A stretch of 64,000 nt of DNA, from NCBI GenBank assembly GCA_000814665.1, contig JWIH01000017.1:62001-126000 (forward strand), written 5' to 3'. Numbering within the stretch: the first letter of the stretch is position 1; the number at the start of each line of letters is the position of its first letter. The notes beneath the pieces are model-generated. The model saw only the letters and a program-made list of their open reading frames with translations. It did no database searches and had not been told where the DNA came from. Positions 8,116-15,107 of this stretch are shown here, one piece after another. The stretch is from Pseudoalteromonas flavipulchra NCIMB 2033 = ATCC BAA-314 (GTDB taxonomy: Bacteria; Pseudomonadota; Gammaproteobacteria; Enterobacterales; Alteromonadaceae). The translations under genes were made by a program, and so were the position numbers.

Positions 8116-8135
8116 TTGAGTTGACTTAAACTCAA
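8116..8135. promoter_or_regulatory. Short inverted repeat upstream of the lipoprotein operon
   Basis: TTGAGTT (8116-8122) and AACTCAA (8129-8135) around GACTTA, 50 bp before the lipoprotein start. It could be an operator or a leader hairpin of the downstream operon. Confidence 0.35.
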
Positions 8136-8184
8136 TAAAACAGCACATTAAAACGAATGGTCAAGGTAGATTAGGTGACAATGA

Positions 8185-9123
8185 ATGTCCAACTTTAGAA
8201 TTTGGAAACTGGTTAGCCTACTGTGTGTTTTGAGCCTAATGCTGGGCTGCGAATCGAAAGAAGAACGTATCCAGCAAACCATTACACATACACTTCAAGA
8301 AGCTTCAACAGCGATAAATACGCTGGGAACCGCCCTTGATAAAAAGCAGGTGAGAAATGCCAACCTTTTGACTGAGTATGGCAAAGTACTTAGTCAGCAA
8401 AAACCTCAGCTCAGTGAAATTGCGCAAATTATTTCCCAAGACGCAACAAGCAGTGGAACCTTATATCAGAGTTTATTGACTCGTTATCAGTCCCTCAAGT
8501 CCCCCGCTCCAAGTATGAACAGCGATGACATTATCAACCAAGCGCTCTTGTTAAAAGAAGCAGCTTCCATCAGTTTGTTCAATGATGCGCTGACAGATCC
8601 AATCAATGTTTTAGCCGATATGTCAGATGGAAAGCTAGTGCGAGTTGGCGCAATCAGTCAGCAAGCGGAACAAACGGCAAACGGTCAGACCGGTGTCGGC
8701 AATCAGCTTGTTGGTAATGCCAACTATGGCGAATGGCAGACCAACTCAAACGGCACTAGCTTTTGGATGTGGTACGGCATGTATCGCATGCTTGGCGATA
8801 TTGTTGGTGATGTTGAATATGGTCGCTGGAGTAAACACCGTAAATACAGTTACTACAGTGATTATGGTCGTCATAGATACACCAGTTATAAAAGCTACAA
8901 ACGCCAAACTGAACTCGCCAAGCGTACTCAACAATCGTACCAACGCCAAGGCAAACAGTTTACCAGTCCCTATGCCAAGAAAAAGTCTGGCGCGTCAGGG
9001 TTAAGTCGAAGTAGTAACACCCCATCAGCAGTAACTCGAAGCAGCTACTCTCGAACCTCAAGCTACGGCTCAGTTCGCAATAGCTCAAGTAGAACCTCCC
9101 GTGGCGTAAGCCGGGGCAAATAG
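8185..9123 (+). CDS. Lipoprotein with Tyr/Ser/Arg-rich C-terminus
   Basis: 312 residues. A signal peptide ends in a lipobox (LSLMLGC, Cys22), so lipidation is expected. Residues 25-130 are helical (TITHTLQEASTAINTLGTALDKK). Near residue 180 comes GNANYGEWQTNSNGTSFWMWYGMY, then a very basic, low-complexity tail rich in Tyr, Lys, Arg and Ser. Similar lipoproteins occur with DUF350 and PspA genes in other proteobacteria, but I do not recognise a named family. AGGTGA lies 6 nt before the start. It is first in a run with the DUF350 and synthase genes (23-nt and 3-nt gaps). Confidence 0.8.
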   Translation: MSNFRIWKLVSLLCVLSLMLGCESKEERIQQTITHTLQEASTAINTLGTALDKKQVRNANLLTEYGKVLSQQKPQLSEIAQIISQDATSSGTLYQSLLTRYQSLKSPAPSMNSDDIINQALLLKEAASISLFNDALTDPINVLADMSDGKLVRVGAISQQAEQTANGQTGVGNQLVGNANYGEWQTNSNGTSFWMWYGMYRMLGDIVGDVEYGRWSKHRKYSYYSDYGRHRYTSYKSYKRQTELAKRTQQSYQRQGKQFTSPYAKKKSGASGLSRSSNTPSAVTRSSYSRTSSYGSVRNSSSRTSRGVSRGK

Positions 9124-9146
9124 CGCATATATAGCGGAGTTAACAC

Positions 9147-10046
9147 ATGTACCAATTTAACGGATTAACAGCTTGGACTTTTCAAGCATTGCTAATAGAT
9201 ATGGCGGTGATCGTCGCGTTGTTTGTTAGCTTAAAATACATCAAAGGTTGGGTATCTAACCTTCATGCAAACGATGAAATCACAGAAAAAGACAACTTTG
9301 CATTTGGTCTCAGTTTTGCTGGTGGTTTAGCAGGTTTGGCCATCGTAATTTCAGGTATTTCAAGTGGTGCTTTTGCCAGTTCTTTGGCTCAAGAAGCGCT
9401 ACAAATGGCGGGCTATGGTATCGTTGGTATCATCCTTATCAAACTCGGCCACTTTTTCCAAGACAAAGTCGCGCTACGCAAGGTGAACCTTCATGACGAA
9501 ATCGTTAAAGGTAATGTCACCTCAGCACTGATTGATTTTGGCCATGTGGTGAGCGTTGCCATTGTGATCCGCTCAGCTTTGCTTTGGGTACTCACAGAAG
9601 GCTGGTACGGTTTACCGATTGTGGTTGCTGCCTTCATTATTGGTAATATTTGTATGTTGCTTGTGAGCCAATACCGAGTACAACTATTTAAGCGCACCAA
9701 CAAAAGTGGCGACTGTTTACAGCAAGCAATCAAAGACAACAATATCGCGGTCGGGATCCGCTACGCGGGCTTTTTAATCGGCTCAGCACTAGCACTGACT
9801 GCAGCGTCCGGTTTAGCGCCGTATGTAGCGGACAACATTAACTCAAGCCTACTGTACTGGAGTATTGCGGCACTGGGTAGCATTGTGCTTTTCATCGTCT
9901 TACATCTCGTCATGATAAAAATTATTCTTGCGGGTAAAGATATTTCCGATGAAGTGAACAGACAAAAGAATGTTGGTGTTGCTGCAATCTCAGCCGCGCT
10001 TTCTTTTGCGATTGGTACGACTATGGCTAGTTTGTTAGGTGCATAA
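9147..10046 (+). CDS. Duplicated DUF350 (YjfL-like) membrane protein
   Basis: 299 residues with about eight membrane segments. E. coli YjfL is about 130 residues; this protein carries the unit twice. The motif DNFAFGLSFAGGLAGLAIVISG (about 50-71) recurs as DNNIAVGIRYAGFLIGSALALTAASG (about 196-221). DUF350 proteins are inner-membrane proteins of unknown function commonly found with PspA-like and polyamine or glutathionylspermidine genes. It is followed after 3 nt by the synthase-like gene, implying tight co-expression. Confidence 0.85.
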   Translation: MYQFNGLTAWTFQALLIDMAVIVALFVSLKYIKGWVSNLHANDEITEKDNFAFGLSFAGGLAGLAIVISGISSGAFASSLAQEALQMAGYGIVGIILIKLGHFFQDKVALRKVNLHDEIVKGNVTSALIDFGHVVSVAIVIRSALLWVLTEGWYGLPIVVAAFIIGNICMLLVSQYRVQLFKRTNKSGDCLQQAIKDNNIAVGIRYAGFLIGSALALTAASGLAPYVADNINSSLLYWSIAALGSIVLFIVLHLVMIKIILAGKDISDEVNRQKNVGVAAISAALSFAIGTTMASLLGA

Positions 10047-10049
10047 CCC

Positions 10050-11786
10050 TTGAGCGCATCTGCACCACAAACTTCAGCAAGAGTGACCGGCAACTGGTCG
10101 TTGTTCGGTCACGACACCTTACTTATTGGCGTCATGGCTATTTTGGCCGGTTGCGGCCTAATCTACGAATATTTACTCTCCCATTATGCTGGTCGCGTTT
10201 TAGGCTCTGTAGAAAGCGCGATTTATGCCATGATTGGCACTATGATCGTGGCCATGGGCATTGGCGCATTTTTAGCACGCTGGTTCAAAGATCCTTTTAC
10301 CGCGTTTGCATGGCTTGAAAGCCTAATCGCGCTACTCGGCATGAGCAGTATTTTGGTGATCGCCAGTGTTATTGCACTTACCTATACCCTGCCCCATACA
10401 CTTTCTAGCCTTTACAGCCTGCCTCCCGATAGTGTCTTAGATGGCATGCCATTTGCGCAATTACAAGCATTTGCCCGATTTTTACCTTATGTTTTCGGCC
10501 TCATCCTAGGCATTTTAATTGGCATGGAAATTCCACTGATTGCTAGGATCCGTCAACAAGTGTATGGCCGCTTCCTTGAAAATAACGCAGGTACCATTTA
10601 CGGTGCAGATTATATCGGTGCTGGTGTTGGTGCTGCTATTTGGGTCACGATTATGCTTGCGCTGCCAATAATGCAAGCAGCCGCGTGGACTGCGCTATTT
10701 AATATTGTTGCAGGACTTATCTTCCTATGGCGTTACCATGCTCATGTCCGCTTCGCTAAGCTGCTGTTTGCTTGCCACTTTGTTCTACTTGGTATCTTTT
10801 TTGTCATCCTGAGCCATGGCTCTCTTTGGATGAAAGACCTCAGCAACGTGCTTTACAAAGACAAAGTGATCTATTCAGAGTCAACGAAGTATCAACATGT
10901 TGTCATCACTGAGCGATTGAGCCGCGCACAACCGATGCCAATTAACGATTTATTCTTAAATGGTCGATTACAGTTTTCATCTGTGGATGAACAGATCTAT
11001 CACACTATGCTCGTTTATCCTGCTATGCTGGCATCCAACCGTCGCGAAAAGGTGTTAATCATTGGCGGCGGAGATGGTCTAGCACTTCGAGATGTACTGG
11101 AGTGGCCTGTTGAAAATGCAACCTTAATTGATTTGGATGGGCAACTGCTCTCACTATTTGGACTACAAGGGCAACCCTACCCTGCTAGACCACATATCAC
11201 CAGTCAATTAACTCATTTAAATGGCGACGCCTTAAATGACCCAAAAGCAACGGTTATCGTTGCAGATGCATTTTTAGAAGTAGAAAAAATGCTTGACCAA
11301 GGTAGGCAATTTGACACTATCATTATCGACTTACCCGACCCTAATCACCCTGATTTGAATAAGCTATATAGCGACTACTTTTATAATCATGTGCGTCAAT
11401 TGCTGGCACCCGATGGTGCACTCGCTATTCAGTCAACGTCTCCCTATCACGCCAAAAAAGCGTTTATTAGTATAGCCAAAACGGTAAAACATGCCGGGTT
11501 TACGCATGTTGAGCAATACCAACAGAATATTCCCTCATTTGGCCAGTGGGGATGGACAATCGCAACGAGAACAGGGCAATCTGCAAGTGCTAGGATCCGG
11601 GCAGTCGAGTCTTTGCCTGTCCCAAGTAACTGGATAAACAAAGAGTATTTACTCGCGACTTTCGCCTTCCCAAATCGCTTTTTTGATGGAACAAAAGATA
11701 TTGAAGTCAACCAGTTAGGAACAGGGAGACTATACGATTATTATCGCCAAGCATGGCAAACAGAAGATGAGTTGTATAAAAATTAG
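10050..11786 (+). CDS. Membrane-fused spermidine-synthase-like protein
   Basis: 578 residues starting at TTG. About seven membrane segments occupy residues 20-260 (LIYEYLLSHYAGRVLG is the family signature in the first), followed by a cytoplasmic SpeE-like methyltransferase fold. The decarboxylated-SAM site motif GGGDG is at 339-343, a DLD acidic residue follows strand 2, and the active-site equivalent is DLPDPNHPDLNKLYS. The late GQWGWTIATR is also SpeE-like. It is predicted to make or modify a polyamine, possibly linked to a membrane partner; the substrate is not determined. The start is 3 nt after the DUF350 stop. An ATG at 10134 would remove part of the first membrane segment. Confidence 0.88.
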   Translation: MSASAPQTSARVTGNWSLFGHDTLLIGVMAILAGCGLIYEYLLSHYAGRVLGSVESAIYAMIGTMIVAMGIGAFLARWFKDPFTAFAWLESLIALLGMSSILVIASVIALTYTLPHTLSSLYSLPPDSVLDGMPFAQLQAFARFLPYVFGLILGILIGMEIPLIARIRQQVYGRFLENNAGTIYGADYIGAGVGAAIWVTIMLALPIMQAAAWTALFNIVAGLIFLWRYHAHVRFAKLLFACHFVLLGIFFVILSHGSLWMKDLSNVLYKDKVIYSESTKYQHVVITERLSRAQPMPINDLFLNGRLQFSSVDEQIYHTMLVYPAMLASNRREKVLIIGGGDGLALRDVLEWPVENATLIDLDGQLLSLFGLQGQPYPARPHITSQLTHLNGDALNDPKATVIVADAFLEVEKMLDQGRQFDTIIIDLPDPNHPDLNKLYSDYFYNHVRQLLAPDGALAIQSTSPYHAKKAFISIAKTVKHAGFTHVEQYQQNIPSFGQWGWTIATRTGQSASARIRAVESLPVPSNWINKEYLLATFAFPNRFFDGTKDIEVNQLGTGRLYDYYRQAWQTEDELYKN

Positions 11787-11796
11787 CGCACGGCCA

Positions 11797-11847
11797 TTGA
11801 CATATTATGTCTTACGTGCAACTCTTAACTCAGACATAATATGTCAA
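11797..11847. promoter_or_regulatory. Perfect 16-bp inverted repeat made of two palindromes
   Basis: TTGACATATTATGTCT (11797-11812) and AGACATAATATGTCAA (11832-11847) are perfect reverse complements separated by 19 bp. Each arm also contains a 13-bp palindrome GACATA-N-TATGTC; their centres (11805, 11839) are 34 bp apart. It lies between the synthase and DUF2170 genes. It may be a pair of dimer operators for an internal promoter or an mRNA hairpin. No T-run follows, so it is not a standard terminator. Confidence 0.7.
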
Positions 11848-11867
11848 AACAAAAAAGGTAAATGAAG

Positions 11868-12281
11868 ATGGAATTAAATGAACTATCAATCAAATTAGCA
11901 TCATTTGAAACAGAAGGTGCTAACTTCGAATCTTTCTTAATCGCCAATGAAGGCGAGCAAGATGTATTGCAAGTGATTGTTGACGGAAATGACGAATTAC
12001 CAATTTTTGTGACTCAGACTGAAGAACAACTTGTATGCATTAGTTACCTATTTAAAGAGAATGAGGTAAAGCCTGAGTTGCTAAACGAGTTAAATGAAGC
12101 ACTATTAAAACTGAATGTGCCGATCCCGCTGAGTGCGTTTGCTAAAATTGATGAGCAGTATGCGATATTTGGTGCTCTAGCCGTTTCCTCCTCAATTGAT
12201 GAGATCACGCACGAACTGGTCACCCTAGCGGACAATGCAATCGAAGCATTAGATGCAGTGACTGTGTATTTGAATGAATAA
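11868..12281 (+). CDS. yjfI: YjfI family (DUF2170) protein
   Basis: 137 residues from the ATG at 11868. The alternative at 11862 is only 3 nt from AAGG, while 11868 has 9 nt. It is a small acidic soluble protein (pI clearly low from Glu/Asp content) that matches E. coli YjfI in size, pattern (FLIANEGEQDVLQVIVDGNDELPIFVTQTEEQLVCISYLF) and position directly before a PspA-family gene. YjfI's function is not established; it is presumed to act with the PspA homologue. Confidence 0.8.
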   Translation: MELNELSIKLASFETEGANFESFLIANEGEQDVLQVIVDGNDELPIFVTQTEEQLVCISYLFKENEVKPELLNELNEALLKLNVPIPLSAFAKIDEQYAIFGALAVSSSIDEITHELVTLADNAIEALDAVTVYLNE

Positions 12282-12296
12282 TATTGGAGTTGTGAA

Positions 12297-12986
12297 ATGA
12301 GTATTTTAAAGAAATTATTTACTGCTGTTCGTGGTGGCGCTAGAGAAGTTGGTGAGTCAATTGTTGATGCAAATGGCATTCGTATTTTTGAGCAAGAAAT
12401 TGCTGACGCACAAAACGCATTAGCTAAAGCCAAAAAAAGCTTAACAGAAGTAATGGCGAAAGAGATGCAGACAAAACGCAAATTAGCTGCACTTGACGAA
12501 AGCATTATCGAGCATGAAAACTATGCAGGACAAGCGCTCGAAAAAGGTAACGAAGCTTTAGCGGTAGAAATCGCAGAGAAAATCGGTGAATTTGAAGTTG
12601 AGCGCGCAGAGCATCAGCAAGTGCTAGACGGCTTTAGTAAACATGTGATCCTGTTAAAACAGCAGATCAAAGAAGCTGAAAAAACGATTAAAGAAAACCA
12701 ACGCCAGCTGACAATGGTAAAAACCACAGACAGCGTTCAAAAAGCAACCATGGCAGTAAACAGCACGCTAAATACCAATGCATCATCTATGGTAAATGCA
12801 CGTCAGTCGCTTGAGCGTATCAAGCAACGCCAGCAAGATAGGCAAGATCAACTGGCTGCGGCAAAAGAGCTTGAAGCCGCTGCAACGGGTGCAGATCTAA
12901 AAGCTAAAATGGCAGAAGCTGGAATTGGCTCTACGCAAAAGAGTAATGATATTCTTGAACGTATTAGAGCTAAACAAAGCAACTAA
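12297..12986 (+). CDS. PspA/IM30 family membrane-stress protein (YjfJ-like)
   Basis: 229 residues, almost entirely helical coiled coil, beginning MSILKKLFTAVRGGAREVGESIVDANGIRIFEQEI. PspA/IM30/Vipp1 proteins belong to the ESCRT-III superfamily and stabilise stressed inner membranes by oligomerising on them. The N-terminal amphipathic region and heptad pattern through residue 190 are visible. It is the YjfJ-type paralogue next to YjfI rather than the pspABC operon type; no pspB or pspC is here. GGAG lies 8 nt before the start. A strong terminator follows, so the next gene is served by readthrough or its own promoter. Confidence 0.9.
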   Translation: MSILKKLFTAVRGGAREVGESIVDANGIRIFEQEIADAQNALAKAKKSLTEVMAKEMQTKRKLAALDESIIEHENYAGQALEKGNEALAVEIAEKIGEFEVERAEHQQVLDGFSKHVILLKQQIKEAEKTIKENQRQLTMVKTTDSVQKATMAVNSTLNTNASSMVNARQSLERIKQRQQDRQDQLAAAKELEAAATGADLKAKMAEAGIGSTQKSNDILERIRAKQSN

Positions 12987-13000
12987 TATTTACTGATTAG

Positions 13001-13025
13001 AAAAAGGAGGCCTCGCCTCCTTTTT
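13001..13025 (+). terminator. Terminator after the PspA-like gene
   Basis: Perfect 11-bp stem (AAAAAGGAGGC, 13001-13011, and GCCTCCTTTTT, 13015-13025) with a 3-nt loop and a T-run. Confidence 0.9.
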
Positions 13026-13051
13026 ACCCTTTTTGATTATGTAGGTGCATT

Positions 13052-13690
13052 ATGTTTGGCTTTTTTAAATCAAAAAAAACTCCTGAGCGACAACTTACTC
13101 ATGCAAAAGACCTGCAAGTTGGGGACATGCTCACCATCATCGATTCGTTCGCTTACCCAAGCTGGCTCAAGGGACAAACCCTAAAAGTGGCTGGCGTACA
13201 AACTTACCAATTTGAACGCAGCGCTGCATATGAATTTGTTCTCGAAAGTGATTCAGGTAACATTACTTTTTTGCAAATTGAACAAAGTGACGGTGAGGAA
13301 TACGCGAATTTCTCTATCAAAATCCAAAGAGAAGACGTCGACGCTATTTTTACGCTTGATGAATTTGCGCGTATTTTCGATGAAGAAGCACTGACCCACA
13401 TCGACACCCACGCTACTCCAGAGATTTTCGAGCGATTTTTAGGTAAAAGCTATCAACAAAGTGAAGCGCCCTACGTTTGCTATTTTTACGATAGCGATTA
13501 TCGCGGCCGCGCTTTGCCACGCTATCAAGATGAAAGTGGCGAAGTATGTGAAGTTATCGAGTTACTTAGTCCTGACGAAAAGTTCGCTATCAATATCGAG
13601 ATCTGGGATGGAGGGGAAACTGACGTGTCACTAACCATGTGTCGCCCACTGAGCGATATTGTCGACCTATTTCCTGGAGCGAACTCGTGA
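13052..13690 (+). CDS. DUF4178-like protein of the PspA cluster
   Basis: 212 residues. Near residues 22-80 the pattern LQVGDMLTI...GQTLKVAGVQTYQF...AYEFVLES...FLQIEQSDGEE matches DUF4178 proteins, which accompany PspA-like, DUF350 and spermidine-synthase genes. The rest is a mixed alpha/beta region ending with many acidic residues. E. coli yjfK occupies a similar place, but this is not clearly a DUF2491 protein. No catalytic motif is evident. The last 4 nt overlap the next gene. Confidence 0.6.
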   Translation: MFGFFKSKKTPERQLTHAKDLQVGDMLTIIDSFAYPSWLKGQTLKVAGVQTYQFERSAAYEFVLESDSGNITFLQIEQSDGEEYANFSIKIQREDVDAIFTLDEFARIFDEEALTHIDTHATPEIFERFLGKSYQQSEAPYVCYFYDSDYRGRALPRYQDESGEVCEVIELLSPDEKFAINIEIWDGGETDVSLTMCRPLSDIVDLFPGANS

Positions 13691-14013
13691 CCACAAGAGA
13701 AGATAAGTGGAAACGTCAAGAAGTGGCATTGAGGGCCACACAAATGGCCTTCGATTTAACCACGGAAGTACAAAAAAGCATTAAAAAACAGGCGATAGAC
13801 GAAGAGCTAACGCCATCCGATATGATCAGAAAGATCCTTGATTTAGAAGTTAAATCGAAGAAAACTCGGCAACGCTTATCCTTCAATCTAACCGATGAAG
13901 AAATCGCACTACTGGCGGAACGTTTTGGCGTTGACCCCAACGACAAACGGGCCGTAAAGCAACAAGTCGCCAATATGCTGCTTAGTCGCTACTCAGATAA
14001 AAGAAACAAGTGA
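13687..14013 (+). CDS. Small protein with two ribbon-helix-helix-like motifs
   Basis: 108 residues. The GTG start at 13687 overlaps the stop of the DUF4178-like gene (GTGA) and has GGAG at 7 nt. The segment FDLTTEVQKSIKKQAIDEELTPSDMIRKILDLEV (about residues 18-51) has the strand-helix-helix pattern of Arc/MetJ proteins, and LSFNLTDEEIALLAERFGVDPNDKRAVKQQVANML (about 60-94) could be a second one. A DNA-binding regulator of the operon is possible. The palindromes at 11797-11847 would be natural targets to test. An upstream in-frame start inside the previous gene was rejected. Confidence 0.7.
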   Translation: MTTREDKWKRQEVALRATQMAFDLTTEVQKSIKKQAIDEELTPSDMIRKILDLEVKSKKTRQRLSFNLTDEEIALLAERFGVDPNDKRAVKQQVANMLLSRYSDKRNK

Positions 14014-14081
14014 GCAGTAATACCAATCTATTAATTCTCCAACTATTTTAAATAGTTAAAGCTACAACCTAAGAGGGAACG

Positions 14082-14312
14082 ATGACAGAGGAAGAGATTA
14101 AGAAAAGTATTGATAAACATAGTGTGAAACCACTTATTTTCGTAGTCATCATGATGTTACTAATAGCATTATTGAATAACTACTTATTGGAAGATGATCC
14201 ACTATCTCCAAACCTACTCATTTTCGGAGCATTAGCTGCTGGCATACACATCTTCAAAAATGTTCTTTGTGACGTCCTTGTCACAAAATCAGCACAGAAT
14301 GGTTCTAAATAA
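14082..14312 (+). CDS. Small two-segment membrane protein, stop codon supplied by a MITE
   Basis: 76 residues with two predicted membrane segments (about 16-34 and 43-62). AGAGGGAAC precedes the ATG, so it looks genuinely translated. Its TAA stop (14310-14312) is the first three bases of the MITE copy that follows, so the original C-terminus may have been longer. I do not recognise the family. A 17-bp palindrome (AACTATTT-T-AAATAGTT) lies at 14041-14057, between it and the previous gene. Confidence 0.6.
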   Translation: MTEEEIKKSIDKHSVKPLIFVVIMMLLIALLNNYLLEDDPLSPNLLIFGALAAGIHIFKNVLCDVLVTKSAQNGSK

Positions 14313-14507
14313 CCTGAGCTGCGGATAATTAATGCCTTTCTAGCAGCTAGTTTTAGCGCTAACTGCGTTGAATTCACTTCCAATAGCCAGCTATTGGTGC
14401 GTAAATTCGCCTTGTTTTCCCTAAAACTCTCTGGCTAGACAAGGAAAAAACCAAGTTGTGCTTTAGCAACAATGAGTTGGAACATTCCTTATCCAAACCT
14501 CAGGTTA
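14310..14507. mobile_element. MITE-like element, copy 2
   Basis: 198 bp, the same length and orientation as the copy at 6775-6972 and nearly identical to it, with the same TAACCTGAG and CTCAGGTTA ends and central hairpin. The observed differences are a few single-base changes (for example CAGCTAG for CAGCCAG). No transposase gene lies inside. A target duplication cannot be assigned with confidence. With the relic below it fills the 315-bp gap 14313-14627, which holds no gene. Confidence 0.85.
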
Positions 14508-14509
14508 AA

Positions 14510-14570
14510 TAACCTGAGCTTAAATAACATCATTCCTCTCTAGCAGCCCACTTTAACAATTGTAGCGTCG
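14510..14570. mobile_element. Diverged MITE left-end relic
   Basis: Immediately after copy 2 the end sequence TAACCTGAG is repeated at 14510-14518, followed by a degraded match (TCTAGCAGC at 14539-14547). The right half of the element is not recognisable. A separate inverted repeat TCTAGCAGC/GCTGCTAGA spans 14539-14607. Confidence 0.5.
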
Positions 14571-14627
14571 GTTAATCACGCTTGGGCAAATAAAGATAGC
14601 TGCTAGAGCTTCATCGCTTTGAGAACA

Positions 14628-15107
14628 TCACTCTACCGCGAGCAGCTCAACTTCAAACACTAATAACGAACCCGGTTCGATTTTACCTGCTGCGCGGTCA
14701 CCATAGCCTAAGTCCGGACCAATCCAAAAGCGGTATTTGTCCCCTTCGCTCATCAACTGCACACCTTCTGTCCAACCAGGGATCACTTGATTAAGTCCAA
14801 AGCTGATGGGTTGGTCACGCAGTACCGAACTGTCGAATACGGAGCCATCAAGTAAAGTACCATGATAATGCACTTTAACTTTGCTCGTTGCATTTGGCTG
14901 TTTGCCACCGTCAGTTTGAGTGATTATTTCGTACTGAAGACCTGAGTCAGTTTTATGAACCTCTGTGCGCTTTTCGTTTTCTTTCAAAAAGTCTGCCGCT
15001 TGAATTCGATTAAACTGCGCAAGCTGCTTCTGTTTCTGACCACCTCGAAAAAACACCACCGCAATCACCAGTGCAACAATAACGAGGATAACATTAGTTG
15101 TCGTCAT
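14628..15107 (-). CDS. Membrane-anchored FKBP-type peptidyl-prolyl isomerase
   Basis: 159 residues from the ATG at 15107, which has AAGGAG at 9 nt; a longer frame to 15131 is disfavoured. An N-terminal membrane segment (TNVILVIVALVIAVVFF) is followed by a short linker and one FKBP domain. The domain has VKVHYHGTLLDGSVFDSS, VIPGWTEGVQLMSEGDKYRFWI and a C-terminal LLVFEVELLAVE. FKBPs catalyse cis-trans isomerisation of X-Pro bonds; the anchor with the domain on the periplasmic side is inferred. The start overlaps the end of the Lon-like gene, indicating co-transcription. Confidence 0.9.
   Translation of the reverse strand: MTTTNVILVIVALVIAVVFFRGGQKQKQLAQFNRIQAADFLKENEKRTEVHKTDSGLQYEIITQTDGGKQPNATSKVKVHYHGTLLDGSVFDSSVLRDQPISFGLNQVIPGWTEGVQLMSEGDKYRFWIGPDLGYGDRAAGKIEPGSLLVFEVELLAVE

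Noticed and set aside
8645..9004. ORFs in other frames inside the lipoprotein gene
   Set aside because: They are antisense or shifted shadows produced by the low-complexity Tyr/Ser/Arg tail and lack ribosome sites.
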